A stretch of 64,000 nucleotides of DNA from Cycas panzhihuaensis. Taxonomy: Eukaryota; Cycadophyta. This document shows positions 32,940 to 44,515 of this stretch, in pieces. The stretch is taken from contig CM041465.1 in NCBI GenBank assembly GCA_023213395.1, positions 111,669,741 through 111,733,740 on the forward strand, written 5' to 3'. Numbering within the stretch: the stretch's first letter is position 1; each line of letters starts with the position of its first letter. The notes under the pieces are model-generated. The model ran no database searches. It was not told where the DNA came from and worked only from the letters and a program-made list of their open reading frames with translations. A program made the translations under genes and the position numbers.

Positions 32940-33903
32940 CCAATAGTTATACCCTATTAATATTAGCAACAAAATAAGATCATGCATTAGGGCTACAACT
33001 AGACAATACTTCCTTATAGAAGAGGTATTATATAAGAGATCTTTTGATGGGGTCCTCCTTTGTTACATAAACCCTGGCAAAGTGAACCAAATCCTCTGCA
33101 TAACATAAGTTCATCTTAACCATGATGGAATACTTTACCAAATGGGCTAAAGTAGTCCTATTGTCATTTGTTACTAGTAAGACTATCACCACTTTTATCT
33201 ATTAGCACATTATCTATTGATTCCAGGTCCCAAACATCTTGATCACGGATAATGGCATACCTTTTTGCAATAAGGAAATGGATGAACTTTGTGGGAAGTT
33301 CAAGATATCCCACAAGACCTCCTCTCCTTATTATCCCTAGGCCAATGGGTAAATTAAGTCTTTTAATAAAATCTTCATTAATATTTTAAAGAAAATGGTT
33401 GCCCAATCCCAAAGAGATTGGCACTTTCAATTCCCTTCCACCCTATGGGCTTATCGTACTTCCATTCACATGGTGATAGGGATGACCCTATTGTCCCTCG
33501 TGTATGTGACTGAATCATTCTACATTTGGAAGTTGAGATACATTCCTTACAAGTCTCTCTTTGAGGTCTTGTTGATGAGGAGTCATACCGCCAGGCTTGC
33601 CTCCTTAATCTTGAAGCCTTGGACAAATAATGCTTGATAGCCTACCACGCAAACCTCACTTCTAAGGCTAGGACATAAAGAACATATGACAAATATCTTC
33701 ATTTCTACCCTCTAAATCCTAGGGACCATGTCATCAAGCTTGAATATATCCATGATCATCTATCAAAGTTTAGGCCTAAATGGGTTGGCACTTTCATCAT
33801 TCTCAAGAACCTTGATCATGGAACATACAGGATAGCCATATTATAGGGTCTTGAATTTGAGAAAGCCATGAATGACAAGTTTCTAAAGAAGTTTTATGTG
33901 TGA
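32940..33903 (+). pseudogene. Element B integrase, internally deleted
   Basis: Starts with the pre-integrase reading TTRQYFLIEEVLYKRSFDGV. It then jumps at about 33095 to the HKFIL-MEYFTKWAKV region, so the whole His/Cys zinc finger and the first catalytic Asp (present in T at 22863-23100) are missing. The second Asp is kept (ITDNGIPFCN), and the catalytic Glu position reads Lys after a stop (NG-x-IKSFNK). WHFQFPSTLWAYRTS and the C-terminal WVGTFIILKNL follow, ending FLKKFYV-stop. Cannot integrate DNA. Confidence 0.85.
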
Positions 33904-34681
33904 CCCTTGCTACTTCTAAGAAGGGTAGTCACTCTTTCACTCTGAAATGAGCCTAAACTACTACTTTAAGCATACCATTGTCTCTACTAGTCAAAGGTGT
34001 AATGATTATTCAAAGTGGCCTTCTATCCTTTATATCTTGTCATTTGTGTTGCATCTCTTTGTCTCCTTTTAGAGGGAGACCTTCTCTTTCCTAGTTAGGT
34101 GTGCAAACCTCATTCACTTCTAAGCATGGAGTCATTTCCCAACCTAGGCCCTTTTGTTTGGGTATCCATACCCCTAGTTACTACTTCCTTAGCGTATCCA
34201 CCTTGTTCCATCTGAGGAACATGCACGGTGCTCTTCTCTAGTCTCATATGTAACCATCTCCTATGTACATGGTCTATGTGTGTGCCTAGTATGAGTATGA
34301 CATTGCATAGTAGGAAGCACATGAGTATCATCTACATGTAATATAACAAAAACTATGATATAACAATCAAATTAAAGCCATCTAAGTGCATCGTTTATTG
34401 TGCATCTGTGCACCCATATCTATATATGATCATATCCATCTCTATATATCATCATAAACAAAACAAGCTACATCATAACTAAAATAGCAGCATTATGGAC
34501 ATACGATAGCATTATCATATATCAAAGTGGGGTACCAATATGTCCCTTATCTGTATATACACACAATCATATGGTACATCATCTAGACAGTATGCCCTAG
34601 GAAGTTGGAATCTTTATAGGTAAGAGTATAATCATATAACCACATGAGATGGAAACTCCCTGGAGGTCTAAAGCTTTCCTA
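33904..34681 (+). other. B: region between integrase and antisense gene end
   Basis: About 780 bases with no recognisable domain on either strand. The small open frame on the minus strand at 34110-34331 has no conserved counterpart in T, so I leave it as noncoding. It would include the 3' flank of the antisense gene. Confidence 0.4.
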
Positions 34682-36719
34682 TCAAAATACATAGTGCACA
34701 AAATCTCTTAGGATGATCTATCCTCGTGGGGTGTCATCCCCTCACTTGCCTAATCCCTTCTTGGGGGACCACATCCCTCCTAAACTCCTCTAGCACCTGT
34801 GTGAGGTCCCTACCTTGCTCCCCTTATCTCAGGGCCTCTGTTGGGTTGTGGTAGTCATGTGCATCATGTTATATGATGACCTAGAAACTATTTAATTAAC
34901 TAATTAGTCATATTAGTCCTATAAGTGATCCCACTTGACTAAGATGCGATCCCTCTTGGTCACCAGGTAGTCTCACTCCCTTTCTGCTTCATAAAGTCTC
35001 TCCTCCAGTATAGTAACCTATACTTGACTCCTTGGATCTCCCTTTTCTCCTTATGGCTGAGCCTCTAGCCCTCATATCTACCTCTATAGTGCATCCCTCT
35101 CTTCCGCTAACTATTCCCTCTCTGCCTAGAGACTATCCTTAGTGTGCTGTAGTTGGCTGATAATTGCATGAAGCTCTTGAGACTCCATTGCCCATATATC
35201 CAGAGGTTGAGTGAGAGGGGAAAATGATACTATGTATAGCCCTATTGATCAAGGATCCTCGCTTTCTAGGATGGGAGGTTGTCCCTCCTCATAGACATAT
35301 GAGAACAACTCATGAATAACTACCTCTAGCTACCTCACCATCTCAGCACCGCCTACCAAGCCATAAACATCATGTGTTAGTCAAAAATATAAATGGAAGC
35401 ATTAAAATATAAGTATAGGCATCAAAGGAAGCAATGAATGATCAAACAAAAGCAAAAATTAAAATCAAGGGAGAGTCTCACCTCTTGGGATAGTCAACTC
35501 CTCTTCTCATATAATCTCCTCCTCTGTTGTTGCTCCCTCTACTATCGCCTCTACCTCCTCAACACTTGGTACTGCCTCCTCACTTGCATCATGAGCTGTC
35601 GAGGTGTCTCCTCCCTCAGCTCCCTTCTCGTCAGGGACCTCTCTGTCCACTGTGACTATCACTACCTCCACTGCTAGCAACATAGCCACAACTACTACTA
35701 AAAACCTACTGGAAACTACCTCCCCTACTGGCCCTACTAGCCCTGCCTCTCCTCCTCCTATCCTTACCCAATCACCACTATCCTCATCTCCATAATTATC
35801 TAGCTCGTTCCCTCATCTCTCCTCCCTCCTCATGACTCTCCTAGTGGATCGCTTAGTATGGGTCTACTATGTAGTGTATAAGTATAAGGAGATCTAGTGA
35901 TATGGCTATCATGAAATGCCTCATATGCACCTGGTCCTTGGTGCCTCTGAATCATATCTTACATCAATGGACCATGGGATCTCTAACTGATATAGGGTGG
36001 GGCCCTCCTAGTGGAGCTACTCCTCTGAAGTGATCGAAGAACTAGCATTGGAGCAACGTGGAATATGAGAAACCTACCCTCACAACTGCTCTAATCTAGT
36101 CTAGTTATACCATGATGTTAGCTACTATTAAAACAGCCTAATCAAATCTCTCCCTAGCCTCACACTGTCAAATGGTAGTCATCCAGACTCTGCGTATATC
36201 TTTATAATTTTATTTTTGGGATATCTGAAATAGAATAGCCAATGTTATGAGCTTCCTCACCTGAGAAACTCTGGATAGGACTAATGCCTATACTAATACT
36301 CCTTTGCCATCCCATCGACTCCTGCTAGTGAAGAATCTAGCTTCCTCCCAATGAGCAGTATTTATACTAGGCAGAGCATCCAAAGAAGTTGCCATACCCT
36401 AAGCTAGCATCCCTAGGATTCTCTTGATATCCCTTGGTATGATAGTAATATCCCTAACCTATGTGAGATAGAATATATATCTCCTCCTATCCTAATGGGA
36501 CATGATATCCACTAGTAGTCTCTAATAAGATATATACTACGGTGTCATAATCACCTTCAATAGCCTGCAATATTGTAAGGTACTCCTATTTTATCATGTC
36601 ATCATATCTATAAAACTCATCATCATCATGCCAATGTTCTCATAATTATCAACTGCAAGAATAGCATGTAAACTATAAACCACTAACCAGTGAGTCATCC
36701 AAACCTCATTGCCAGACAT
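34682..36719 (-). pseudogene. Element B antisense gene (PMD-like, coiled-coil)
   Basis: Minus strand, ATG at 36719. Exon 1 (36719-35482) reads MSGNEVWMTHWLVVYSLHAI, later VRDITIIPRDIKRILGM (aligning with the PMD-like block of T), AHWEEARFFTSRSRWDGKG, GFSYSTLLQC and FFDH. After a frame change it continues as an acidic segment (35800-35507, with SVEEVEAIVEGATTEEEII). After the intron, exon 2 (35352-34682) gives an L-x-VVIHELFSYVYEEGQPP segment and then a strongly coiled-coil-like SQELHAIISQLQHTKDSL, AERE, LAEERDAL and LEERLYEAERE. Nearly all stops inside are TAG at Gln-like positions. Unknown function; DNA- or chromatin-related activity would be a guess from PMD resemblance. Confidence 0.75.
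35353..35481 (-). other. Predicted intron in B antisense gene
   Basis: 129 bases on the minus strand, AAGAG/GTGAGA to TTGGTAG/GC, with a CTAAC branch-like site about 30 bases before the acceptor. It splits a Gly codon (G/GC) after ELTIPR, the same phase and protein position as in T. Confidence 0.7.
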
Positions 36720-37924
36720 CATCCCTTCTCTAGATGGTTTGAGCCACCCCAAACTAGGAAAATCCATCCAGTCTGACTAATTTTTTCTTTTTTTATCTAT
36801 CTAGTTTCCACCCTCCATTGACATCTTTGGTACTATAGATATTGATGTAGGCCCCACTGAGAGTTTTTAGACCCCCAGTAGGCCCCACCGTAAACTTTGT
36901 AGCACTACAACAAATGCTATGGGACCATGGATACCCCTCCTAAAAAATGGGAGGTGGCCCTAAAAACCCTAAAAAAATTTCTTAACTGGGCCTAGCTTGG
37001 TCCATTAAGGCCAAGGTTTCCTAATGGCCTGATCCTCCCCCTTCCTAGGCCTCTGATAAGCTCTAAGAGGTCCCTGTGGCCCTTATGGGGCCTAAATTTG
37101 TAAAAAAATGGCATTAAATTAAAATGCTTAAATGAAAAGCTTATGGCAAGCTTAGGGGAAGGTCCACTAATTGGGTCTAGCTTGATCGCCACCATCTCAT
37201 CATCTAGGTATCAATGGCTATCTCCTCATCCAAATCCAATGGTTGAATCTCTTAGTATGCACTCATAATGTATAGCAAAACCTCACTGCTTAGTCAGAAG
37301 GGCTTCTAATTATATGAGGGGCCCATGAAAATGAAAATGAAATTTGATGCCTTATCCCTTTTTATTTATGGGACCTCTCAAGGCCCCACCTCCTTTTTAC
37401 TTGAGAGGACATCCCTTAGGATCCACTTTTCACTTGCTTCTTCTTCTCCTTTAGGGGCCAAACCCTGTTGTGTCCCTAGGACCTCCTATTTGCCTTTTTT
37501 TATGTATTTATGAAGAATCCCTTTAGCCTCCTAGAGGCTTGTTCATCTCAATTTTTATGCCTCTCTGCAGCATGCTTGTGTTTATACTCTTTTAGCTCAT
37601 TTTAGTATCTTAGATCCCTTTTTTACATCTATTTGAGCCCCTAAGGCTCCTAAGGGGAGATCCTCCTCCTTTCTAGGCCTTTGATGGCCCTTTCATAACC
37701 CCTAGGAGTGGCAAAAGAGCATGCTTAGTAGTTTGTTCTTGCCCCTTCCACTAGGTAGGCCTTCCAGAAGCCTAGTAGCCTATTCTTAGGGCTCTCTTAT
37801 CCTTTTATGCCTGATATATCTAGTTGTTTTGGCCTGTTGTAGCCCTGTTGCTACACTTTCTCCACCTCAATAGTGATGTCACCTATTCTTTTGTGATTTG
37901 ATCTAAATTCCCTTCCTTTTCATA
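36720..37924 (-). other. B: upstream region of the antisense gene
   Basis: 1.2 kb lying between the divergent starts of the antisense gene (36719, minus) and the second RNase H (37925, plus). The minus strand has CATAAATAAAAAGGG at 37370-37356, a possible TATA box. No protein domain is seen. As both flanking genes point away from it, it may be a two-way promoter. Confidence 0.35.
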
Positions 37925-38350
37925 ATGGTTCTACTCATTTTCACTGATGGTGGTAGTCACAACAACCCTTGACCCTCTATAACTGCGTGGATCCTCTTCA
38001 ATCCCTCTAGAAATGACTACTTACATTCTAGAGTTTACCTATCCAAGGCTACAAATAATGAGGTTAAATGCATAATTATTATTGAAGCCCATGTCGATGT
38101 ACTCTACTTTTACCAGCGGCCTATTATCCTTCATTATGACTCTTAAACCATCGTATCACAGCTAACCCAAGTTTACCAAGTTTGTTGCCCATGATTAAGG
38201 TCCCCTGCATCGACTCCTAGGTTGTTGTTATCCCTCTTTTCCTCTGTGGATATCTAGCATATCCCCCAAGACCTGAATGATGAGGTGGAGGGTCTCATCT
38301 GCCATATCCTTGAGCATCATGTCCGCTTCCTAGATGACCCTTCCTAGGTG
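37925..38350 (+). pseudogene. Element B second RNase H (aRNH-like)
   Basis: ATG-started frame reading LLIFTDGGSHNNP, then NNEVK, then HYDS. Asp at residue 8 (37946-37948), Glu at residue 46 and Asp at residue 72 (38138-38140) are all in place, unlike T where residue 72 is Asn. A TGA at residue 17 and a TAA two codons after Asp72 break it. The TAA lies at the same codon as the TAG in T. A His-rich, acidic tail (EGLICHILEHHVRFLD) follows. It lies downstream of the antisense gene here but upstream of it in T. Confidence 0.8.
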
Positions 38351-38454
38351 GCCTAATGGGTTGACTCATCAGATACACTTTTGGATGATCATTCATTCTT
38401 CATTATGACTATCCTCACACCTTTGAAAGTATGCCATTAATGAGGTTAAATATT

Positions 38455-38594
38455 GTGACCACGTTTGTTTCTCTATCCTATTATCATACCATCTATAGTA
38501 TGACCCTTCACACATTTGCACTATGATGACTACAAATTTGTTTTCCTATCCTCTTATCGTACCATCTGTGGTACAACCCTTCACACATTTGCAC
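38455..38594 (+). repeat. B 3' region two-unit tandem repeat
   Basis: Two units of about 68-70 bases sharing CTATCCTNTTATCNTACCATC and CCCTTCACACATTTGCACT. They occupy the same general place as the larger arrays in T but are unrelated in sequence. Confidence 0.75.
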
Positions 38595-38903
38595 TTCTTA
38601 TCCATAGATCTCCAACTTGCATTCTCATGCCCTTTATTTATGTTTACATTTTATATGGCATTTGAATTATGCAGGTGATGGGGGCAACCCCCCATACCCT
38701 CATTTCTCTAGACTACACTCTTGGGTGACGTATGTGTAATCCCCACACCACTTCATCTCCAATTCTACCTATATGATCTGTCATGGCATTCACCACCCCA
38801 CCTTAGATGATGACATATTTGAATAAGTAGAAGTTATTGATTTTTTCTATGTTGACAACATTCACCATCATTAGATACTTCCAAGCAACGGGGTTCCACT
38901 GCT

Positions 38904-38913
38904 AAGGGGGTAG
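38904..38913 (+). other. Element B polypurine tract
   Basis: AAGGGGGTAG immediately before the 3' LTR start (GGTTTCGTAGC, for TGTTTCG). It confirms that 38914 is the start of the 3' LTR of B. Confidence 0.8.
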
Positions 38914-40494
38914 GGTTTCGTAGCTATCGGGAATGGACATGAATGGCACCCTTTAGGTAAGCATAGGTATATATATCTCTACCCCTTACCCCATTCATTT
39001 TCATAGCATGATGGGATGTATTTATGGTTCCAGTGGCATGACATGGTCACATAGATTGCTTTAATGCCTAGTTTCCTTACCTACTTCTTACCTGTAACTG
39101 TGTTCTAGCCTATGATGACTCAGGACCATTGTCCTATAGCATCGCACAACTCCTGAAGATGTTTCCCCTAGAGTTTGCAACTGCTCAAGGACCTCTACAG
39201 CCCACCTTAACTCACTCCTAGCTTGTTGTATGACCCCTAATGTGGGTTTTGACTTGTCTACTTGTTAACATACTTTTATATCATTATTAGGGCTTAGTCT
39301 TCACCCTTTTTACATACTTGGGGAAGCCCCACCACCACCTAGAGCCCCTAAAAAGCCTTACCAGTCCAGTAAACTCTACTTTGCATCCTCAGGACTAATC
39401 TTTTTGGGATTCCCTAAATCCTTTTTAATTTTTTTCATTTGTTTTCTTTGCATCGCATCAATCTTTGCAGTACCGTATTAATAATTATAGTGGCCCGAGG
39501 TGGCTGTTCATTAATTGCCATACCTAGAAAATAGATAGATTTATATTTATTACAAATTTAGCACATGGAAAAGGGCCTCTTTCCATCCAAAGTAAACCTT
39601 AATTCCTCTAAAAACATAATTAGGGCATAAAACTAAAATTTTGAACTCATTCTTACAATTCTCACGATCAGAAAAAACACTCTCTTCTTCTTCTTTCTCC
39701 CATTCAGCTTGGACATGGCAAAAACCCTAACTTGTAGGTCTGAAAGAGGGATTCATCAATGAAATAACTCTCTTTTAAGGCTCATCAAGGTAACAACAAT
39801 TAGTTTTCTAAGATTCAAGGACATTTCTCCTCTCAAAAGAGGCCTTCTCCATCAAGGAAGCAGGGTTTTGGCTTCCCTCCTCCTTGATTTTAAGGTAACA
39901 TCTAGTTTAATGATTTTTTGACTCAAAGCATCTTCTTTTCTATTGTTCTTTCGTAACCACACTCATTTCATTGGATGCACTTCTCAATACACATCTTAGC
40001 ACATATTTTGCTCTATTCTTGATAAGCAAAGGGAGGTAAAACCTCCCCTTTTCTCCTTTGTTAGTATCACCCAACCCTTGGGTTCCCACTAGCTAATAGT
40101 TGGATAGGTTTGGGATATTTTTGAGAAGGAAAAGAGGAGTAAACATATGGAGTTCCTACTCCTAACACCACATCCTCAAAGGCAATGCCCTACTTCTCAA
40201 GATTTCTCCACACTATACCCACTCCATAAGCTAGGGAATCCCATTGGATGCAATCCCTTTTATATTTGTAGTGTTTGTAGTACTTGCAATATTTACATTA
40301 GTTGGTACATACTTTGCTTATCAACAACTCTCATATTCCTACACTTTTTGTTATAACATTTACAACTTTTACATGTTTTGCATCTTTTGTAACATTTATG
40401 ACTTTTATGACATTTACATATTTTGCAATATTTATGATTTTTTTGCAAACCTCTAAGGTTGTCCCACCTAAATATTTTAATTTCTACTTAACCT
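38914..40494 (+). repeat. Element B 3' LTR, first half
   Basis: Colinear with 6606-8184 of the 5' LTR and cut where element C begins. It contains a decayed TATA (CATAAAAC, 39626-39633) and the 9-base tract (40353-40442). Open frames at 40147-40541 read through the periodic tract and are not called genes. The missing second half should follow element C beyond the right edge. Confidence 0.85.
40353..40442 (+). repeat. 9-base periodic tract, B 3' LTR
   Basis: Ten 9-mers from ATAACATTT to ATGATTTTT, in register with the tract at 8041-8130. Translated in one frame it gives Thr-Phe-x triplets (VITFTTFTCFASFVTF). Confidence 0.8.
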
Positions 40495-43400
40495 TGTTTC
40501 CTAGCTTCTGGGAATGGACTTGGACAGTGCCTCTTAGGTAGGCATAGGTATATCTCTAACCTTGCTCTTCATTTACTTTAGGATGTAATGAGATGTTCAA
40601 TAGATGCATTCTATGTGGTATTGTTGTTTGCATGGTTGAAATGCTTGGTTTGCCTGCCTCTTTTATGCCCATGACTATCATTTCAACCTATGACGACTCA
40701 GGACAAACATCTTATGGCATTACACAGCCCTCCATGACACCTCCTTAGCACTCCCAAGTACTCTTGGGCTCCCACAACCCACTTTTTATTGCCTTTTGGC
40801 ATTTCATGATCCCTAATACCTTATTTTAGGCTTGGTCATCCTTGCGCTTGCCAATTGTCCTTCTTTGGGGCCTTATTACCAGTCTTTTCTTGCTTAATGA
40901 GGTCCCATTGATTCCTAAGGGTCTCTTAGATGCCTTACTGGCCCAATATATTGCTCTATTAGGGCCTAGGACCCTTCTTTTGGGGGCCTCCTAGGCCTCC
41001 CTTTATTTTTCTCCTTTATTTTATTTGCACCACAGCATTGTTCATGGTACCACGAGGTTTATCGTGAGGCAACTGTCCATTACCATTCGTGACCTGGCAA
41101 CGACTAGTTTCATATTTATTACAAAATTGACATATGGCAGGATGTTATTTCCTACCCAAAGCGAATGCTAATAACTTGATAGACCAAATTTGGGTATAAA
41201 GACCTAATTCCAAACTTATTTTACCTTGTTTAACTTTCTTGAGAAAGGAAAAAGCACCTTTAACTTGTACCTCATGTTCTCAACTTCTACCTTTCTTTTC
41301 CCTTAGGGTAAAACCCTAAGCTGTAGGTCTGTAGTATCTAGGTTTTAGTAGGTTTTCTCCCCAAGTGCTCTCTCTAGCTGCCACATTAAGCTTTTATAGG
41401 TTTCTCACTTTTCTTTTGTCACCAAGTGGAGCATTTCTCCACCTAGCAAGAGGGATTCCTCTCCCTCCATTGGTTCATGAGGTAATATCTATTCCAAGCC
41501 AATTTTAGCAGTTGTTTCAGATTTGTACCTCAGTGTTCTTTCTTTTGAAAAGTGTGTTTTGTGAATACTTTCCTTTATTTACAAAAAATCTTACCTATAT
41601 ACTTGTTTCTTTGGGCCATTTAGAAGAAAGGAAAACCCTTCCTTCCCCTTCGTTCATCCTTCAACACTTCTTGGATTCCTCTTGGACCATAAGCAGGTGG
41701 ATCATGTGAACTTGTAGAAAAGGACAAGAGGAGCCTAAGGCTAGGGTTTTAACCCTCATAGCTGCATCCTCTAGGGAAGCCCCCTACATTTCTCATTTCT
41801 CCTATGCCATATCCACCCTGTACACTAAGAAAACCCTTAGGTGTAGGCTCTTGTTGGTTGTAGCATTCATAGCCACTTACAATGCTTGCAACCAACCCTT
41901 ACACATATTATTTAACAACAGATATTCTAGTGAATCTTATTGTTTATGGGGCTTCTATCCTATTTTTGCAAATCTTGTAAAGGTTGCAACACCATAACTT
42001 TTACAATATTTATGGTTTTTACAACTTTTATAGCTTTTGTCCTTGTGATCTATACCATCTTTCTTATTTACCTAAATCTACAAACTCTTTCTTGATTTAT
42101 TGCCAAGAGTACTTGAGCACATGGAGGTGTCCTATTTGGAGGAGCTTTCCTTTCTCACTCCCTTTACCCCCTTTTCCTTCTAAGAAATTATTTAGAAACT
42201 TTGAATGAGAAAGATTGAAAAGCATATTACTTATTTTTTTCTTTAAAGTGGAAAGTAAGCTTGGGATTTGCTTTTGGAAAATATATGCACATACACATAT
42301 CTATTTTCTTTCATGCATGTATATAATCTCTTGTTAAAAGGAATCAATCTACAAGGTAGCTTCGCTTCCTTTGAGCAGGCAAGAATCATAATAGAAGGTA
42401 CATACATTTTGTTACCCTTCATTTCTTTTGAAACTTTCCTTGCAACTTTTTTTTATTTCCTTTAACACAAACATTCTAGGGAATGTAAGGAAGCCCCACC
42501 AATGGTTTTGTCAATAATGCCAACTGTAGCTAAGAGCCCAAGGTGGATGGAAAAGGGAAAGCAATGCAAAGAAGGTGACGCACTTCATCAATCGACTTGA
42601 TTCTAGGTGCACTCTCTCCAACCATTCTTTCCTCCCTTGTCCTTTTTCTCTTTCTCAAAAAAGGAAAAGAAAGTTCTATTCCATCTTGCTCATAATCATT
42701 TACTTGGCATTCATTTGGAAGGAGAAGTTATCCATTATATTATCATGTACCAACCTCACTCACCTTTCCTCCTTGTTAGATAAGCATTAAGTAGGGGTAG
42801 TTTAGGTTAATGCACTACTCATATTGCATCTTTAAAGAAAAGTGACAAAAATGTATCCTTTCCCTTATTACATCCCCCTCTCTTTCATACTTTTTTATAT
42901 TTTCAAGGGTGGGGACATAGAGGGAACTTAGGCCTTCTAATAGTTGCTTTATCTCCTATACATTATTGAAATGAGTTACATTAGTCACCACACTCTCTTC
43001 TCCCTTTACGTTCACTCTTGTCCTTTCATTTATAAAAGTAAAGGAGAGAGAGGAAAAGAGAGAAAAAAAAGAAGAGAGTTTCTTTCAAGTTGCATCTACT
43101 TAGCCACAACAACACTTTATATTGTTATATTAATTTTTTAAATAAAACAAAGACATCCTCTAAAACTCTTGACACATTTAGTCACCTATTTGTTTCATAT
43201 AAACCCTAGAGGCATCCCCTTTAGGTAGCCCTTGGTAAGGAACCTTATTCGCCTTGCTCTTCTTAGGGTTTGATTCTCCTACACCAAACACCCTTTTTTT
43301 TTTGCACTCTTTCCACTTACCATCCCTCTCTTATTCCATAGGCACCCCTTTTCCACTAAGGTTCTCCTCCTCTTTTCCCTCCCTTCCATGAAAATCACTT

Positions 43401-43682
43401 TAGTCCTCCCTCTCCTTCCTCAACTTGTTAGGATAGGAGAGTCCCCCTTGAGGCTACTTGGCAAACTAAGGATGCCTTTTCCCATTTCGAATCTCAGAAG
43501 GTACTTGCCCAAAGGGAGGGTCTTCTACATTATTTGTGGGTCTCTGAACTTATGTCTCGATGCATGACTGCCTTTTGTGGGTGACCTATCCTCCTACTCT
43601 AAAGGATCTTTAATCCACTTCTTTAGTAATAATGTAGGCTTGATACACTTGTGTTTAGTGACCCCCTAGAGGTGCGCTTCCA
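40495..43682 (+). repeat. Element C 5' LTR
   Basis: 3.19 kb starting TGTTTCCTAGCTTCTGGG and ending CCA before the primer site. TATA box TATAAAGA at 41195-41202; 9-base tract 41994-42038. The open frames 41512-43926 are short, lack counterparts with the same start in D, and are treated as LTR or leader sequence. Confidence 0.85.
41195..41202 (+). promoter_or_regulatory. LTR C TATA box
   Basis: TATAAAGA in the C/D-type context GACCAAATTTGGGTATAAAG; D has TATAAAAA at 57325-57332. Confidence 0.65.
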
Positions 43683-43683
43683 C

Positions 43684-43703
43684 TAGCGACCATACTGGGG
43701 ACC
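43684..43703 (+). other. Element C primer-binding site
   Basis: TAGCGACCATACTGGGGACC, differing from the family consensus at one base (TGG to TAG). Confidence 0.8.
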
Positions 43704-44515
43704 TGCTTATAAAGGAACAATTCTAGTTTCCTTTAGGTTAGTATTGCCTCTCTCTTTTTTGGCATCCCTTCTTGATTCATTGGGCTACCCCCAACATCCT
43801 CTACTCCACTTACCTCTCTTTCTTCCAAACCTTAGGAGGGACTTCAATGTGATGATTCTCTCGTCATTTATAAGGCATTCCTTCTTCTTTAGAAGAGTCA
43901 CCCTATTCTCCTATTTCTTTATCTAATTCTAAATCAACTATGAAGGGATACTCTTCATAATAGACTTATCATGCCTATGTTTTTGAAACTCAACAATAAC
44001 CTTTAACCTCTTCCTCGGGTCCCATCGAAGAGGGTGATGATCTTATTTTCTATCCAGGTGATCAAGAGCACCTAGGTATCTACCATCTTGCCACACATGA
44101 TGTGGGAGCCTCTTCTCCTATGGGATATCACCACCTTATTGAGAGTTCCCATGAGTATCGCCTTGTAGGAACCCCTCTCACAGATATAACGGAAGTACTA
44201 CATCAATGCTTCCAATCCACAAGTCTCCAACTATCTCTAAAGTGATTGGAGAGCATCTTGCATAGCGTAATGCCCTCTTCTTCCTTATCTATGCTCCCAT
44301 ACTCTTCTCATTCATATTTGATATCCACAACATGGCCATCCCTTATTATTTCCCCTTCTTTATATACCCCTCATCCTTTAGGGATTACATAAGGTATACC
44401 TATTTCCCAAATTGGGTTGAGTATACCTCCTCCCAGCTAAGTAACCATGCGTTAAACAACCATGGTCCATCTATCTTCTATTTGACCTAGGGGGCCTACA
44501 TGTCCTCCTTCTTCC
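43704..44515 (+). pseudogene. Element C leader and gag N-terminal arm
   Basis: Aligns with 59865-60720 in D. A noncoding leader of about 250 bases is followed by the acidic gag arm (about 43960-44260, with motifs like EGDDLIFYPGDQEH). The Pro-rich linker is cut at 44515 by element K and resumes at 52118. Confidence 0.7.
44511..44515 (+). repeat. Target-site duplication of K, left copy
   Basis: CTTCC, repeated at 52113-52117. The homologous empty site in D (about 60705-60722) reads TGTCCTCCTTCCTCTAGTCA with a single copy. Confidence 0.9.

Larger units (their letters stand above)
6606..40494 (+). mobile_element. Element B (family G Ty3/Tat-like), split by T
   Basis: B occupies 6606-14537 and 32092-40494, with element T between. 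Both ends of T carry AATAC, and the RT reading continues across once T is removed. Order: LTR, primer site, gag, protease, linker, RT, RNase H, integrase, antisense gene, second RNase H, polypurine tract, 3' LTR. About 16.3 kb of B is present, and its 3' LTR is itself cut at 40494 by element C. The 5' LTR and the 3' LTR fragment resemble each other more than either resembles the LTRs of C and D, as expected for one element. Confidence 0.85.

Noticed and set aside
35604-35795. Plus-strand Ser/Thr/Pro-rich frame
   Set aside because: Shadow of the acidic segment of the antisense gene of B.
38914-43682. One very long LTR of 4.8 kb
   Set aside because: Two LTR starts (38914 and 40495), two TATA boxes and two 9-base tracts show a truncated LTR followed by a second full one.
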